Assembly: GCF_021602345.1 (NCBI RefSeq)
Contig: NZ_BQID01000004.1
Coordinates: 186,001-250,000 of the forward strand
Length of the DNA: 64,000 nt
Source: Pseudomonas pharyngis
Lineage (GTDB): Bacteria; Pseudomonadota; Gammaproteobacteria; Pseudomonadales; Pseudomonadaceae
Reading direction: 5' to 3'
The position numbers and the translations under genes were made by a program. Below the pieces are notes generated by a model. That model ran no database searches and was not told where the DNA came from. It saw only the letters and a list, made by a program, of their open reading frames with translations. Every line of letters starts with the position of its first letter. Position 1 is the stretch's first letter. Shown in pieces: positions 26,577 to 34,800 of the stretch.

Positions 26577-27978
26577 GGGAAACGGCCTCCGTGCCGAGGG
26601 ACTGGAATGCGGAAAAAGGAATCGGATCGATCGGGAAACGCGGCCGCAGCCAGCCGACATCCTGGCGCCCGGTGGCCTGCCGCAAACGGTCGCTGCAATA
26701 GCCGACGCACATCCGCCCCTGGCAGTCGCCCATGCTCACGCGAGTGCGCATTTTCAGGCTGGCGATGTCTTGCACGCCCTGCTCCAGCGCGCGGTCGATG
26801 TCGGCGCGGGTCGCGTGTTCGCAACGGCAGATCACCGTGTCGGCCGCCGGCAAGGCGGTCTGCCCGACGCCGCGTTCGGTGTAGCGATCCACCGCTGCGC
26901 GGAAACGCACGATGGCTTTGAGTTTGCCCAAGTAGCGGTCGCGACGGACGCGCACCAGCTCTTCTTCCAGCACGCCGCGTTGCAGCAGGATCGAAGTGGC
27001 AGCGATCTTGCCGGCGAGCATCGCCGCTTCGCCGCCGCGAATCCCGCCCATGTCACCGGCCAGGTGCACGTGGGGCTCGCTGCTTTGCTGCCAGATGTTG
27101 GCATTGGCGCGCAGGTAACCGTCGTCGCTGAAGCCGTGATCCAGGCCCATTTGCTGACTCAGTTGCGTACGCGGAATGAAGCCGTAACCGACCGCCAGCG
27201 TCTTCGCTTCGAAGCGCTCAACGCGGCTCATGTCCGGCTCCCACGTCGCCGAATACGGCGCCACGCTGACGCTTTTCAATTCGCCTTCGCCGTGCGCCTC
27301 GACCACGCCCCAGCCGTAGTGCATCGGGATGCCGTGTAATTTCAGGTAGGCCAGCATGCTCAAACCATCAAGGAACAGCTGCGGCTTGTTCAGCAGCGCC
27401 AGACTTTCCTTGGCGATCTTGCCGAACGCGCAGGCCTCGTAGACCCCTGCCACACTCACGCCCGACGCGTGCAACTGGGTCGCCACCAACGGCAACAACG
27501 GCCCGGTGCCGGCGATCACCACCGGACCCTGCGGTTTGACCACGCCACTTTTGATCTGCAATTGCAGGCCGCCGAGCATGATCACACCGGGCAAGGTCCA
27601 GCCGGGAAACGGCACGCTGCGCTCATGGCAACCGGCGGCCAGCAGCAACTGTGGGTAGGCGATTTCGTGCAGACGCTCGTCGCCGTCCAGCACCACCAGC
27701 GAGCGCGTGCCTTCGGCGCCGACCACGCGATGGTTGAGGCGCACGTCGATCAGCCCGGACTGCTCCTGGAAATCGCCGTGCAGTTTGCCCAGCGCCTCGG
27801 CATAGCGCGGCCCCAGGTAATCCAGCTGCACACCATCACGCAGCGGCCCGCGATAGACCACGCCACCGAGGCGCGAAGCCTCTTCGAGCAAGGTGCAGTG
27901 CACCCCGTGCCGGGCCAGTTCGATGGCCGCCGCCATGCCCGCCGGACCACCGCCGACGATTACCGGATGCAGGCTCAT
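26569..27978 (-). CDS. hcnB: Hydrogen cyanide synthase subunit HcnB
   Basis: 469-residue flavoprotein. FAD motif PVIVGGGPAGMAAAIELA near the N-terminus, NAD-type motif VVIAGTGPLLPLVA mid-protein, and a C-terminal [2Fe-2S] BFD-like domain with CRCEHATRADID and DCQGRMCVGYC. It ends in RPRFPIDPIPFSAFQ, as in HcnB. It shares ATGA with hcnA upstream and overlaps hcnC downstream, so the three genes are translationally coupled. Confidence 0.92.
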   Translation of the reverse strand: MSLHPVIVGGGPAGMAAAIELARHGVHCTLLEEASRLGGVVYRGPLRDGVQLDYLGPRYAEALGKLHGDFQEQSGLIDVRLNHRVVGAEGTRSLVVLDGDERLHEIAYPQLLLAAGCHERSVPFPGWTLPGVIMLGGLQLQIKSGVVKPQGPVVIAGTGPLLPLVATQLHASGVSVAGVYEACAFGKIAKESLALLNKPQLFLDGLSMLAYLKLHGIPMHYGWGVVEAHGEGELKSVSVAPYSATWEPDMSRVERFEAKTLAVGYGFIPRTQLSQQMGLDHGFSDDGYLRANANIWQQSSEPHVHLAGDMGGIRGGEAAMLAGKIAATSILLQRGVLEEELVRVRRDRYLGKLKAIVRFRAAVDRYTERGVGQTALPAADTVICRCEHATRADIDRALEQGVQDIASLKMRTRVSMGDCQGRMCVGYCSDRLRQATGRQDVGWLRPRFPIDPIPFSAFQSLGTEAVSHE

Positions 27979-28289
27979 ACCACCTCCTGCCCGTGAATGC
28001 GGTTGACCTGGGTCTCGATCAGCATGCCGTCGCGCACCACAGTCTGGCAGGCGCGGCGCTTGTGCCGACCGTTGATTTTCACCAGGCAGCACTGGCACAC
28101 GCCCATGCCGCAATAGGCACCGCTGATCTGGTTGTGATCGTTGCGCGCGACCTGGCGCACGCCGAGGGACTGAATGACGCTGAGCACGGTTTCGCCGATG
28201 GCAGCGCTGACCGGCTGGCCGTTGATGTGGACAGTCATATCCGCCTGCGTCAAAGGCTGGATATCGAAGGTTCTTTCTAGGCAGTGCAT
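27975..28289 (-). CDS. hcnA: Hydrogen cyanide synthase subunit HcnA ([2Fe-2S] protein)
   Basis: 104 residues, the length of known HcnA. Iron-sulfur cysteines lie in CGMGVCQCCLVKINGRHKRRAC. The start at 28289 (MHCLERTFDIQPL) matches the family N-terminus; an ATG four codons upstream (28301) lies inside the ribosome-binding/Rsm motif and is unlikely to be used. First gene of hcnABC. Translation is probably controlled by RsmA/E at this start, as in P. protegens. Confidence 0.93.
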   Translation of the reverse strand: MHCLERTFDIQPLTQADMTVHINGQPVSAAIGETVLSVIQSLGVRQVARNDHNQISGAYCGMGVCQCCLVKINGRHKRRACQTVVRDGMLIETQVNRIHGQEVV

Positions 28290-28297
28290 TGCAATGA

Positions 28298-28341
28298 TCA
28301 TCCGTGAAAAGTTCAGGTGAGGTTGAAACAGCTCCTTGCTG
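28298..28341 (-). promoter_or_regulatory. RsmA/RsmE-binding leader of hcnA
   Basis: On the minus strand the hcnA ribosome binding region reads TCACGGATGA (plus positions 28298-28307), the A/UCANGGANGU/A motif bound by RsmA/RsmE. About 25 bases upstream CAGC-AAGGA-GCTG (28329-28341) is a hairpin that shows a second GGA in its loop. This matches the known Gac/Rsm control of hcnA translation. I looked for an ANR box (TTGAT-N4-ATCAA) further upstream and found no clear one. Confidence 0.65.
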
Positions 28342-28534
28342 CACTACACCTCGCCGGCTCGTGGGGGTTATCGCTCTCTATCGGGCCGGCAGGCGGGTTT
28401 TGCTCGCGCAGCAAAGTGCGCGCAAGCAATGTAGTCGATCCAGCGGCAAGGGCCTGGAAATTTCACGGTAGGGGATATTGCGCCGACGAATATTGATCCA
28501 GGCCATGGAAATGACTGTACGGTTCTGCCGCCGA

Positions 28535-29083
28535 TCAGTTGGAGAAGACGAACTGGCCCTTGATCTTTTTCGACCCGATGAAACCAAGGTCGGGGAACAG
28601 TTTGGTTTTCAGCCACGCCACAAAAAACACCATGGCCAAGGTCAGGCCTGCACCGATCAGGGTGGATACCGGATCCTCGGAATAGCCTTTGAACAGGCGA
28701 GAAATCTGACTGAGCGTGAGGATCACGTAAATGGTGTAAGCCTGAGCGGAGTATTTGTAGAAGCCCCAGGCAAACAGCAGCGGAATACCGGCGGCGATCA
28801 GCGTGAATACCAGGGCAAATCCGACACCGATGTCCAGCCCCATGAAAAAACCGACGAGCGCGCCGAGCAGTGCCTGAATACAGGTCAGGACGATCAGAAT
28901 CGTGACCTTGCGCGCATGCTGCCGGCGCAACTGGGGGTCAATCCGCGAACCTATCCAGTAAGCCAGAACCCGATCCTTGACCGCTCCACCGGAAAACGCC
29001 TTGAAGGTTTCATTTTTCGAGCGTCCTGCATCGAGCATCTCATCCAGCTGCCGTTTGATTTCCTTCTTGTCCAACGTATTCAT
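28535..29083 (-). CDS. Membrane protein of unknown function (about four helices)
   Basis: 182 residues from the ATG at 29083. A charged N-terminal stretch (KKEIKRQLDEMLDAGRSKNETFKAF) is followed by four hydrophobic segments (VTILIVLTCIQALLGALVGF; IGVGFALVFTLIAAGIPLLF; YTIYVILTL; LIGAGLTLAMVFFVAWL). The ATG at 29083 has AAGG directly against it, which is too close. A TTG three codons later (29074) has AAGGA 8 bases upstream and may be the true start. No family recognised. Confidence 0.7.
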   Translation of the reverse strand: MNTLDKKEIKRQLDEMLDAGRSKNETFKAFSGGAVKDRVLAYWIGSRIDPQLRRQHARKVTILIVLTCIQALLGALVGFFMGLDIGVGFALVFTLIAAGIPLLFAWGFYKYSAQAYTIYVILTLSQISRLFKGYSEDPVSTLIGAGLTLAMVFFVAWLKTKLFPDLGFIGSKKIKGQFVFSN

Positions 29084-29382
29084 CCTTAAATAAAAGACAG
29101 AAACGGCCAACCCACTTCTGCCGCGAGATAATCGCCGCTTACCTACCAGAAAGCAAAAACCTCAGATGCACGCGGGATAATTTGTTATCCCCGCGATTCG
29201 TAAACAGCTGAACAAGACATCACGACATCCATCAAAAAAGGTTCAAATCACGTCTTCTTTAGTCAATAACGATATAAAAGATTGGTATTTCTTACAGTTA
29301 TGCACTTTTTGAAAAGCCCGCATCCTGAGTGGCGCCTAACCTCCTCTTCCCACCTGAACAAGACAGAAATCAAGGACGATCG

Positions 29383-30138
29383 ATGATGAATACTGCGAGC
29401 CAAAAGCCTTCAGAAATTTTGAATCTTTCTCTCAACTCAACCAATCAGCGGCTTCAGCATCTGGCAGTCATTCTCGACGGAAACAGACGCTGGGCACGAG
29501 CGAATGGAGTGTCGACGCGAGAGGGTTATCGCAAAGGAGGTGAGGCAGTACACAGGCTGCTTTCATGGTGTGAAGAAAACTCCATTCCCCTGGTTACATT
29601 ATGGCCTCTCTCTAAAGACAACTTAAAACGTGAACCTTCCGAGGTGGAAGATTTACTAATAACCATCGCCGAAGTAATTGAGCAACTCGTCGACAGTGGC
29701 AAATGGCGCCTGACTTTTTTTGGCGAGAAAAGTGCTCTTCCAGAAAAGCTGATCAAGATCATCTCTAACGCGGAATCAAGCACCCGAACAATCAGTGGAA
29801 CCCGCGTCAACATCGGCGTGGCATACAGTGGAAAACTGGAAATCATTCACGCACTTCAAGAAATACTGGCTACGCATATATCTAAAAACCCACCCAATGC
29901 GCCAAACCGCAAAATATCTATCGATGAAATAACAAACAACTTATACAGCGCAGGAACACCAGACCCTGATCTTGTAATCAGAACGTCAGGAGAGCAACGC
30001 CTTTCCGACTTTATGCTTTGGCAATGCGCTTACAGCGAATTTTATTTTTGCGATGTTTGTTGGCCAGACTTCAGCCGTGAGGATTTTGATCTAGCGCTGC
30101 AAAGTTTTGCAAACCGGCAGCGCCGCGCCGGTTATTAG
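29383..30138 (+). CDS. cis-Prenyltransferase, short-chain (Z-FPP synthase-like)
   Basis: 251-residue protein of the undecaprenyl diphosphate synthase family. Region I is HLAVILDGNRRWAR with catalytic Asp32. Region III reads LWPLSKDNLKREPSEVEDL, nearer to the LSTENLxR form of short-chain Z-FPP synthases (Rv1086 type) than to the FSSENWxRP of housekeeping UppS. Region V is RTSGEQRLSDFMLWQCAYSEFYF. The ATG at 29383 follows AAGGA. Base composition is clearly AT-richer than in neighbouring genes, and a terpene synthase gene follows after about 50 bases. So it probably makes a Z-configured or irregular prenyl diphosphate for that enzyme. Confidence 0.82.
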   Translation: MMNTASQKPSEILNLSLNSTNQRLQHLAVILDGNRRWARANGVSTREGYRKGGEAVHRLLSWCEENSIPLVTLWPLSKDNLKREPSEVEDLLITIAEVIEQLVDSGKWRLTFFGEKSALPEKLIKIISNAESSTRTISGTRVNIGVAYSGKLEIIHALQEILATHISKNPPNAPNRKISIDEITNNLYSAGTPDPDLVIRTSGEQRLSDFMLWQCAYSEFYFCDVCWPDFSREDFDLALQSFANRQRRAGY

Positions 30139-30189
30139 CTATAAAGAAACACCACATCGACAATGACAACGTCAAAGGGGCCATATGAC

Positions 30190-31221
30190 ATGCTTCCTAC
30201 GAAACAACAGCTCGAGCTTCCCTTTCTGAATTACCCTTTTGCACCTGAGAGACATTCCTCAGCGGAGTCAGTCGATGTACAGATGACCGAATGGCTATCC
30301 CAACACAATTTACTGGATAATAAAAAACTTGCATTCGCCATTCGCCATGGCCGCTTTGGCGATTTCGCAGCGAGAGAATACCCGAGCGCCACAGATTATG
30401 GATTGCAACTCATCACCTACGTATTTGGATGGATCTTTACGTTTGACGACTTTATTGCCGACTGTGGATTTCTTGGGAAACATCCTGGAGAACTTTGTCG
30501 CATTCAACTTTGGCTGCGTGAAACAATGGATGCGCCAAGAGCATTCGACAGAAAACATTTCGAGATCCTATTTTTTTCGAACTACTCATCGGACCAGGCC
30601 ACATTTTTGAAAAAGCTGGGAAACGCAACTGCCGATCTTTGGGGGCGTTTAGAAGACTTTTGCTCGGCCACCCAATATATGCGTTGCGTTGAAGCAGCCA
30701 GCTACTATTTCCTGGGGTTGGTGTGGGAGGCCAGATGGCATGAAGCCAACAAGCTTCCAACACCAAACGAGTATCTTAGCGGAAGAAAACTTACGACAGC
30801 CTGCTCCTTCGGACTTGCACTTCAAGATGTAGCAGCGCGATACGAAGTACCCTCCGAAGAATATCAAAGCACGGAGGTTCGCAAACTGATTGCTATCACC
30901 AGTGGATTGGTTGGACACTGCAATGATATTTTTTCTTTTCCAAAGGAGCGGGACGAGCCTCATACGTTATCTCTCAACTACCCTGCCACTCTAATTTTCC
31001 ACCAAGGCCTCGATGCACAGGACGCCATTAATCTGGCAGCTGACCTTCATAACCAACTGATGGAGGAGTATCTACACTTGGAACGAATCTGCAGCCAACA
31101 TGCGAGCATGCAATGTCTTCGCTTTCTCGACGCCATGCGTTCAAAGATGAGAGGACATTACGACTGGGCCCTCAACTCTCCGCGGTATGCCCTCTCAAAG
31201 CACTACGCTAACGTTGGTTAG
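30190..31221 (+). CDS. Class I terpene synthase
   Basis: 343 residues with all class I landmarks. The aspartate-rich motif is DDFIAD (residues 86-91). Pyrophosphate-sensor region EYLSGRKLTTAC (R199) follows. The NSE triad is N245-D-I-F-S249-F-P-K-E253. A C-terminal R332-Y333 pair is present. These enzymes ionise a prenyl diphosphate and cyclise the cation. The ATG at 30190 has AAGGGG 9 bases upstream; the ATG at 30163 lacks one. AT-rich like the gene before it. The product cannot be predicted. No P450 or methyltransferase is adjacent. Confidence 0.85.
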   Translation: MLPTKQQLELPFLNYPFAPERHSSAESVDVQMTEWLSQHNLLDNKKLAFAIRHGRFGDFAAREYPSATDYGLQLITYVFGWIFTFDDFIADCGFLGKHPGELCRIQLWLRETMDAPRAFDRKHFEILFFSNYSSDQATFLKKLGNATADLWGRLEDFCSATQYMRCVEAASYYFLGLVWEARWHEANKLPTPNEYLSGRKLTTACSFGLALQDVAARYEVPSEEYQSTEVRKLIAITSGLVGHCNDIFSFPKERDEPHTLSLNYPATLIFHQGLDAQDAINLAADLHNQLMEEYLHLERICSQHASMQCLRFLDAMRSKMRGHYDWALNSPRYALSKHYANVG

Positions 31222-31242
31222 ATCGTCCGCCCCTGCTCGACG

Positions 31243-31275
31243 AAAAAGCCGCTTCAACCCGAAGGTTGAAGCGGC
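31243..31275 (-). terminator. Rho-independent terminator (minus strand)
   Basis: GCCGCTTCAACC and GGTTGAAGCGGC pair perfectly over 12 bases around CGAA. The A-run at 31243-31247 becomes a T-run on the minus strand, so it ends the leftward membrane-protein/small-peptide unit. It could also help end the terpene transcript from the other side. Confidence 0.85.
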
Positions 31276-31296
31276 CAAGGCATATGCCTCAAGGAA

Positions 31297-31371
31297 TCAG
31301 TGCACGAACAGGGCGATCAGGATGATGATCGGGATCGGTACGCCGAGGAAAAACAGCAGTAGTGAGCGCAT
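31297..31371 (-). CDS. 24-residue hydrophobic small protein
   Basis: Starts with ATG at 31371 behind a perfect AAGGAGA and encodes a 24-residue peptide beginning MRSLLLFFLGVPIPIII and ending LFVH. It is almost wholly hydrophobic with a PIP kink, so a single-span membrane peptide is likely. It lies 15 bases after the membrane protein gene and directly before a terminator. I recall similar tiny proteins in other pseudomonads without a known function. Confidence 0.65.
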   Translation of the reverse strand: MRSLLLFFLGVPIPIIILIALFVH

Positions 31372-31386
31372 GGTGAGTCTCCTTGA

Positions 31387-32325
31387 TTAACGGACTGGCG
31401 GCAGCGTGGTCGTGGTGTAGGTTTCGACTTCGACGTACTCGACCGCATCCCGGCGGCGACCGCCGAAGGTGGCCGAGAGGCTGGCGAAGAACGCACCGGC
31501 CAGCAGCGCAATGAACATCCACAGCGAAGTCCAGGCGGCGACTTTGGCGGCGGTGTCGGCGGCTTGCTGCGCTTTCACCTTGGCGTCGGCGATTGCTTTC
31601 TGGGTGCGGGCGTAGATTTCATCAACCCGACGTTCGGCGTCGGCCTGGGTCAGGTTGGTACGCTGGGCGACCAGTTGGGCGAGGTAGGTACGGTCTTCGG
31701 CGCTGAGCTGACCGTTGGCCAGGCTCTGGGCGAAGATCCGGGTCACGGTGCCACGGGCCGCGTCATCGCTGACCGCGGCGGGACGATCATCGCGGAACAG
31801 GCTGTCGACGAAGTAGCCGTACTGATCGCCGTCAGTGTTGCCCGCTGCGGTGCCAGCGGCCTGGGTCATGGCGCCTGCTGCGCCGCCGGCAACACTCGCA
31901 CCGGCCTGCACGCCGCCGCTGACGATGCTGCTGACCGAACCGACCACCAGCGTCGCGGTGACCAGCGTGGCCACGCACCAGGCGAGGAAGCCATGAGCGG
32001 TGTCGCGGAAATACACCTCGTCACCGTGCATGTTGGCCCACTTCACCCGCAGGCGACCGGCGATATAGCCACCGAGCCCCGAGGCAATGATTTGCGTGGC
32101 GGCCAGCCAGATGATGGTGGAAATGCCCAGGCCCTTGGCGCTGACGCCCTCCCCGGCCCACGGAGAAACGGCGGAAAAGCCCAGACCGAATCCCAACAGC
32201 ACCAGAATCAGCGACAGTGCCGCTGCAGCGGCAGCCCCTGCGAAGATCGCGCCCCAGGACACGCCCGAGACGTTGCTCGACTCTCCTTCGTAGGCAGGAT
32301 AAAACCCATCAGAGGATCTATTCAT
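31387..32325 (-). CDS. Multi-pass membrane protein of unknown function
   Basis: 312 residues from ATG 32325 (GGAG 10 bases upstream). Hydrophobic segments lie at about 24-46, 67-90, 112-135 and near the C-terminus (SLWMFIALLAGAFFASL). Between them is a Gly/Ala-rich stretch and a polar domain with QLSAEDRTYLAQLVAQRTNLTQADAERRVDEIY. It ends in a Thr/Pro-rich tail. Pattern resembles conserved Pseudomonas membrane proteins without a known role. Divergent from the two-component system. Confidence 0.75.
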   Translation of the reverse strand: MNRSSDGFYPAYEGESSNVSGVSWGAIFAGAAAAAALSLILVLLGFGLGFSAVSPWAGEGVSAKGLGISTIIWLAATQIIASGLGGYIAGRLRVKWANMHGDEVYFRDTAHGFLAWCVATLVTATLVVGSVSSIVSGGVQAGASVAGGAAGAMTQAAGTAAGNTDGDQYGYFVDSLFRDDRPAAVSDDAARGTVTRIFAQSLANGQLSAEDRTYLAQLVAQRTNLTQADAERRVDEIYARTQKAIADAKVKAQQAADTAAKVAAWTSLWMFIALLAGAFFASLSATFGGRRRDAVEYVEVETYTTTTLPPVR

Positions 32326-32622
32326 TGTTGTAGTGCTCCAGGCATGAAAAATGGTGTTACAACTCGTCAACAGAGGAATTGCAGTGACCGTGCCAGTCGC
32401 CCACATTAAATAAATCGTTTTAATTCAATAGCTTAAAAAGTCTGAACTTCCTAAGACCATGCAAATTGCAACAACGGGTCGATAACAGCGGGTTTTATGC
32501 ATTGGCACAAAAGCCCGGCCGTGGCGTTTGTATCCGCTAAAACATGAAAGTTAATTTAAAGCGCCCGCGCAAAATCTTGGCAAAATGCTGCCATTGCGTT
32601 TGAACAGACCAGCAGGCCCACC

Positions 32623-33306
32623 ATGACTCGCATCCTCACCATCGAAGACGACGCCGTGACCGCCCGGGAAATTGTCGCCGAACTGAGCAGCCACGGCCTC
32701 GACGTGGACTGGGTCGACAATGGCCGTGAAGGCCTGGACCGCGCCGTCAGCGGCAACTACGACCTGATCACCCTTGACCGCATGCTGCCGGAGCTTGATG
32801 GCCTGGCCATCGTCACCACGCTGCGGACCATGGGCGTGGCGACGCCGATCCTGATGATCAGCGCCCTCTCCGACGTCGACGAGCGCGTGCGTGGCTTGCG
32901 CGCCGGCGGCGATGACTACCTCACCAAACCGTTCGCCACCGATGAAATGGCCGCCCGGGTCGAAGTATTGCTGCGTCGCCAGAACAGCAACGGCGCACAA
33001 CCGACCACGTTGCAGGTGGCGGATCTGCAACTCGACCTGATCAGCCACGAAGCCCGCCGCGCCGAGCAGGTGCTGACGCTGTTGCCGACCGAGTACAAGC
33101 TGCTGGAATTCCTGATGCGCAACAGCGGCCAGATCCTGTCGCGGATGATGATTTTCGAGGAGGTCTGGGGCTATCACTTCGACCCTGGCACCAACCTGAT
33201 CGACGTGCACATCGGCCGCTTGCGCAAGAAGATCGACCCGCCGGGCAATGTCCCGTTGATCCGCACGGTGCGAGGCTCGGGTTATGTCATTGCCGAACCC
33301 GTCTGA
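32623..33306 (+). CDS. OmpR-family response regulator
   Basis: 227 residues. Receiver domain with acidic D9/D10, phospho-acceptor D52 (LITLDRMLPELDG), and the conserved lysine in YLTKPF. The C-terminal winged helix carries LLPTEYKLLEFLMRN and IDVHIGRLRKKIDPP. Its end overlaps the start of the histidine kinase gene by 23 bases, so the pair is co-translated. The signal and target genes are unknown. Confidence 0.93.
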   Translation: MTRILTIEDDAVTAREIVAELSSHGLDVDWVDNGREGLDRAVSGNYDLITLDRMLPELDGLAIVTTLRTMGVATPILMISALSDVDERVRGLRAGGDDYLTKPFATDEMAARVEVLLRRQNSNGAQPTTLQVADLQLDLISHEARRAEQVLTLLPTEYKLLEFLMRNSGQILSRMMIFEEVWGYHFDPGTNLIDVHIGRLRKKIDPPGNVPLIRTVRGSGYVIAEPV

Positions 33307-34678
33307 CGGTTGGCGTTCTTCCAGCAGTCGCTTGCTGGCGCTGTACAGTTCGTTGTTCGTGGCCTGGAGCGCGATCCTGATGGGGGTCATGTACTTCGAG
33401 GTCTCCGGTTACCTCGACAACCTGGCCAAGCATTCGCTGATGCAACGTCAGCATCTGTTTTCGCACTTTCGCGGCGATCAGCTGGAAGACGCGCTCGCCG
33501 CCAGCATGACCTTCGACATTCGCGGCATCGACGCCTACGGTCTGTTCGACGCCCAGCATCGCTACCTCGGCGGCGCGCTGCAGAGGATCCCCGAGGGCCT
33601 GCCGCTGGACGGCAAGATCCACATGCTCAGCGAATGCGCCGACTCCGACGACCCGACCCTGCCCGCCGACAGCTGCGACGCAGTCGCCACCCCGACCCGC
33701 GACGGCCGCTGGCTGGTGCTGCTGCGCGACAACGGTTCGCTGTTCGCGGTGACCAGGATCATTCTGCATGCGTTGCTCTGGGGCGTGTCGCTGACGATTG
33801 TGCCGGGGATCATTGGCTGGCATTTGCTGCGTCGGCGGCCGCTGCGGCGAATCCGGGCGATCCAGGACAGTGCCCAGTCGATCGTCGCCGGCGACCTGAC
33901 CCATCGCTTGCCGCTGTCCAATCGCCGCGATGAACTGGACATGCTCGCCGCCATCGTCAACGCCATGCTCGATCGCATCGAGCGCTTGATGAACGAAGTC
34001 AAAGGCGTGTGCGACAACATCGCCCATGACCTGCGCACCCCGCTGACCCGTTTGCGCGCGCAGTTGTATCGCATGCAGCAACAGGCCGGCGAAGGTTCGC
34101 CGGAAGCGGCGCAACTGGATCTGGTGCTGGCCGAGGCCGATACGCTGATGGCGCGGTTTCGCGGTTTATTGAGGATTTCCGAACTGGAGGATCGTCAGCG
34201 GCGTTCGGGGTTTGTTGAGCTCGATCCGGTGTTGTTGCTGCAGGAACTGCACGAGTTCTATTTGCCGCTGGCCGAAGACGACGAGTTGCGCTTCGAGCTG
34301 AACATGCCGGAAACCCTGCCGATGCTGAACGGTGATCGAGCGTTGCTGTTTGAAGCGCTGGCGAACCTGTTGAGCAATTCGATCAAGTTCACCCCGGCCG
34401 GTGGCACAGTGGTGTTGCGCGGGGTCAATGATGCGGGGCATACGCGGATCGAGGTGCATGACTCCGGCCCCGGTATTCCCGAGACCGAACGGGAGGCGGT
34501 GTTCCAGCGCTTTTATCGCGCCGAGGGCGGGCAACCGCAGAATGGCTTTGGCCTGGGACTGTCGATCGTTGCGGCAATCGTCAACCTGCACGGGTTCAGT
34601 CTTGAGGTGGGACGCAGTGATCTGGGCGGGGCGAAGCTGGTGCTGGATTGTCGGCAGAGCTTGATTTCACAATCCTGA
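33284..34678 (+). CDS. Sensor histidine kinase
   Basis: 464 residues. Membrane helix at about 17-38, a periplasmic sensor region to about 150, second helix at about 158-180, HAMP to about 235. HisKA follows with His248 (NIAHDLRTPLTRLRAQ), then the HATPase domain: N-box NLLSNSIKF, G1 DSGPGIPE, F-box FQRFYRAEGG, G2 GFGLGLSIV. Partner of the regulator just upstream. The periplasmic domain holds a Cys pair (SECADSDDPTLPADSCDAV) that may form a disulfide. Confidence 0.92.
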   Translation: MSLPNPSDGWRSSSSRLLALYSSLFVAWSAILMGVMYFEVSGYLDNLAKHSLMQRQHLFSHFRGDQLEDALAASMTFDIRGIDAYGLFDAQHRYLGGALQRIPEGLPLDGKIHMLSECADSDDPTLPADSCDAVATPTRDGRWLVLLRDNGSLFAVTRIILHALLWGVSLTIVPGIIGWHLLRRRPLRRIRAIQDSAQSIVAGDLTHRLPLSNRRDELDMLAAIVNAMLDRIERLMNEVKGVCDNIAHDLRTPLTRLRAQLYRMQQQAGEGSPEAAQLDLVLAEADTLMARFRGLLRISELEDRQRRSGFVELDPVLLLQELHEFYLPLAEDDELRFELNMPETLPMLNGDRALLFEALANLLSNSIKFTPAGGTVVLRGVNDAGHTRIEVHDSGPGIPETEREAVFQRFYRAEGGQPQNGFGLGLSIVAAIVNLHGFSLEVGRSDLGGAKLVLDCRQSLISQS

Positions 34679-34696
34679 ACTTCATGTATTGCCCAT

Positions 34697-34781
34697 GTGG
34701 GAGCCAGCCTGCTGGCGATGACGGTGTGTCAGTCAATGAATATGAATGATCGACCGTTATCGCTAGCAGGCTAGCTCCCAC
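34697..34781. repeat. REPIN with paired base changes in one arm
   Basis: Left unit GTGGGAGCCAGCCTGCTGGCGAT; the right unit read in reverse is GTGGGAGCTAGCCTGCTAGCGAT. The two differences (C to T, G to A) are at positions that pair within the hairpin (GCCAGC/GCTGGC versus GCTAGC/GCTAGC), so pairing is kept. Lies between the kinase gene and a convergent gene. Confidence 0.88.
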
Positions 34782-34800
34782 AATTGGTTCTTGCAGAAAC

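Noticed and set aside
25317-28289. Opine or D-amino acid/hydroxyproline oxidase operon in place of hcnABC
   Set aside because: The families are related, but the three-gene order with a 104-residue ferredoxin-like subunit, several long HcnB/HcnC-specific segments and the Rsm leader fit hydrogen cyanide synthase better.
28420-28470. ANR/FNR box upstream of hcnA
   Set aside because: The closest match (TTGCC...GATCGA on the minus strand) has wrong spacing and too many mismatches.
29383-30138. Housekeeping undecaprenyl diphosphate synthase (uppS/ispU)
   Set aside because: Region III is of the short-chain type, the gene is AT-rich and paired with a terpene synthase, and none of the usual uppS neighbours (frr, cdsA, dxr) is present.
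30190-31221. Geosmin, 2-methylisoborneol or sodorifen-type synthase
   Set aside because: No methyltransferase gene adjoins it, and the aspartate motif DDFIAD differs from the DDHFLE of geosmin synthase.
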